A stretch of DNA of 10,569 nucleotides from Tetrahymena elliotti 4EA (lineage: Eukaryota > Ciliophora > Oligohymenophorea > Hymenostomatida > Tetrahymenidae). This document shows, one piece after another, positions 9,116 through 10,569 of this stretch (the stretch's first letter is position 1; the number at the start of each line of letters is the position of its first letter). A model generated the notes under the pieces. That model was not told the origin of the DNA. It did no database searches and was given only the letters and a program-made list of their open reading frames with translations. The position numbers and the translations under genes were made by a program. The stretch spans positions 739,961 through 750,529 of the forward strand of contig JH720332.1 in the NCBI GenBank assembly GCA_000231825.2. Direction: 5' to 3'.

Positions 9116-9409
9116 AAATGAGATGAATGAAATTATAGACATTACATATTTTGAAATAATATAATGGTTATCATAGATGTATTAATTTATTAAAATTATT
9201 CTCAAATTAAAAATAAATAAATAATATTTGTTATGAAAACCTCCTTATCTATCTTCTTAAGTAAATATATTTTTTTAAATAATTTTTATTTAATTTAAAA
9301 TAGATTAATTTATTATGTAAATATCTAATAATTTCTAATGGTTTATTTAATTTGTTAAATTAAATTATTTCTAACAAATACAAATAATTAAAAAAAAACC
9401 AGTTATTTG
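9116..9409. other. AT-rich stretch, nothing assigned
   Basis: No gene, RNA or ordered repeat is supported here. Confidence 0.4.
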
Positions 9410-10177
9410 ATGAATCACTAAATGTTAATTAAATCAAAATTCACTTTTGAAATTGAAATAAAATTTTCATACAAAATTAAACCCTTAAGATTTTTTAATT
9501 TAAATCAAAAAGACTTTAAAAAAAACAAAAATATATTTAAAAGACTCAAATTCTTATTAATTTCTTTTGATTAACAAGAGATTAATGATATTTCTTTTTT
9601 TGAATTTTATAAGATTATTTAAAAAATTACTTTATTTCATTTTAAAGGGACCTAAATAAATGAAAACACAAATTGGTGGAGATAGAATACAAGTAACAAA
9701 TACTAAAAAATCTGTATGTATTCGTATTATCATGATTGCATTTAAATAATGATAGATAAAGAATACCACATATTAGATTAGATTAATACTATATAATTTA
9801 CAAATTATTAAAACATTAAGTTATTTACATTTTTATTTCAAAATTGTTTGTCATTTATGATTAACAAAGATTTAACAAATAACAATAATTTAAATGAAAT
9901 TATTAAAACAATTGCTTTGAGAAAAGAAGTGTAATAAGTATAGATGACAACCTTTTATAAGTCTCTGAGCAATGAATTTAATATTTCTCCTGCATTAATA
10001 TTATATGATTTAATCTAAGAATAAAATAATAGAAATATCAAAATCAGAATTTTGATTTTTGAGTAGATTAATTTAATAATTTAGTCTATTTCCTCTCAAA
10101 CAAACTTCACAGTAAAAATAAAATTTTTTCTAATTAGCTCTAATTTACAAAAAGATCATCTATCAAATAAAAAATGA
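9410..10177 (+). CDS. Possible hypothetical protein, 255 codons in the ciliate code
   Basis: An ATG at 9410 opens a frame with no TGA until 10175-10177. The product is not recognised. The first 70 residues are Phe/Lys/Ile-rich and may be chance. The later part is more protein-like: GTQINENTNWWRQNTSN (about 9647-9697), IDKEYHILDQIN, and SLSNEFNISPALILYDLIQE (about 9962-10021). No signal peptide, transmembrane helix or catalytic motif was seen. The frame is also open upstream of the ATG. With only TGA as stop and this AT content, a frame this long can occur by chance several times in such a window, so length is weak evidence. It could be a real gene, an exon, or noise. Confidence 0.28.
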
Positions 10178-10307
10178 CCTACACACCATCTCTTAATCTG
10201 TACTTTATTCATACTTACAAAATGTATTTTATTCACACCACCTCATAATCTGAAACTTATTCACACCACCTTTAATAAGTATGAATAAAAAGAAATTTAG
10301 TGTAGGT
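10177..10307. repeat. Small cluster of direct and inverted repeats
   Basis: A perfect 14-bp inverted repeat, TTTATTCATACTTA at 10204-10217 and its complement at 10276-10289, is nested within a second 8-bp pair, ACCTACAC (10177-10184) and GTGTAGGT (10300-10307). Between the arms, a CACACCA(C/T)CT motif occurs three times (about 10182, 10236, 10263), twice followed by an AATCTG block. Together this can fold into one hairpin of about 130 bp with an internal repeat. It could be a degenerate miniature inverted-repeat element or a regulatory hairpin; no terminal duplication was established. Confidence 0.6.
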
Positions 10308-10460
10308 GCGAATTTAATACAAATACCCATAATTTATTTTTAAAAATATTTTTTATTTTGTTTATCAAAATCAATTCAAATAAAAATAAATAAAATATTC
10401 AATAATTTGATCGAATTGATATTTTTTATTCAAACTGGTATAATTTTAGTTTTTTGTTTT

Positions 10461-10559
10461 ATAGAAAATAGTGATCTTTATTTCTCTGAAGAAGTTATAT
10501 AAATTGAAATGAAGTATTTTTATCAAGATGAAATTGAAAAGTTTATGATTTTAAAATGA
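10461..10559 (+). CDS. Possible 3' exon or coding fragment
   Basis: The segment after a T-rich run ending in TTTTATAG reads ENSDLYFSEEVIQIEMKYFY then QDEIEKFMILK and stops at TGA 10557-10559. Composition is richer in Glu/Asp than chance AT-rich frames. TTTTATAG at 10457-10464 could be a splice acceptor, but I cannot identify the upstream exon. No family is recognised, and the fragment is too short for more. Confidence 0.22.
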
Positions 10560-10569
10560 ATAAAATAAA

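Noticed and set aside
1..10569. Tetrahymena chromosome breakage sequence (15-bp, containing AACCAACCTC)
   Set aside because: I looked on both strands and found only partial resemblances such as AACCAATTTAGG in the array; no full site.

Overview
The window is extremely AT-rich DNA, above 80% by eye. It looks like ciliate nuclear DNA of the Tetrahymena/Ichthyophthirius kind. The best evidence is a coiled-coil coding segment at 3188-3727. Its imperfect internal repeats carry TAA, TAG, CAA and CAG interchangeably at matching codons, and its reading frame closes at TGA. That is the ciliate code, in which UAA and UAG mean glutamine. No bacterial, viral or mitochondrial hallmark genes were seen, and no tRNA or rRNA.

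Layout. 1-60: one reverse-orientation copy of the core of a repeat whose main array lies near the right end. 61-758: gene-free. 759-1286: a 175-codon ciliate-code open frame with a protein-like second half, unidentified. 1287-2410: nothing recognisable. 2411-3727: the only segment I am confident has coding ancestry. It is a broken gene with protein-kinase-like fragments followed by a repeated coiled coil and a charged tail. 4240-4880: about ten degenerate copies of a 52-90 bp repeat, with stray copies on to about 5880. 5900-6358 and 6659-6856: locally GC-richer patches with open frames of uncertain status. 7310-9115: a tandem array of an about 300-bp unit with five full cores and a terminal unit lacking the core. 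9410-10177: a 255-codon open frame of uncertain status. 10177-10307: a small cluster of direct and inverted repeats. 10461-10559: a short coding-like stretch near the right edge.

Interpretation. Decayed genes, irregular satellite-like arrays and inverted repeat copies some 7.4 kb apart suggest gene-poor, repeat-rich sequence. This could be germline (micronucleus)-limited DNA or a repeat-rich chromosome arm; the sequence alone cannot decide. No functional operon-like or defence system is visible. In the ciliate code only TGA stops translation, so long open frames arise easily by chance at this base composition. Every ORF other than the coiled-coil gene is therefore given low confidence.
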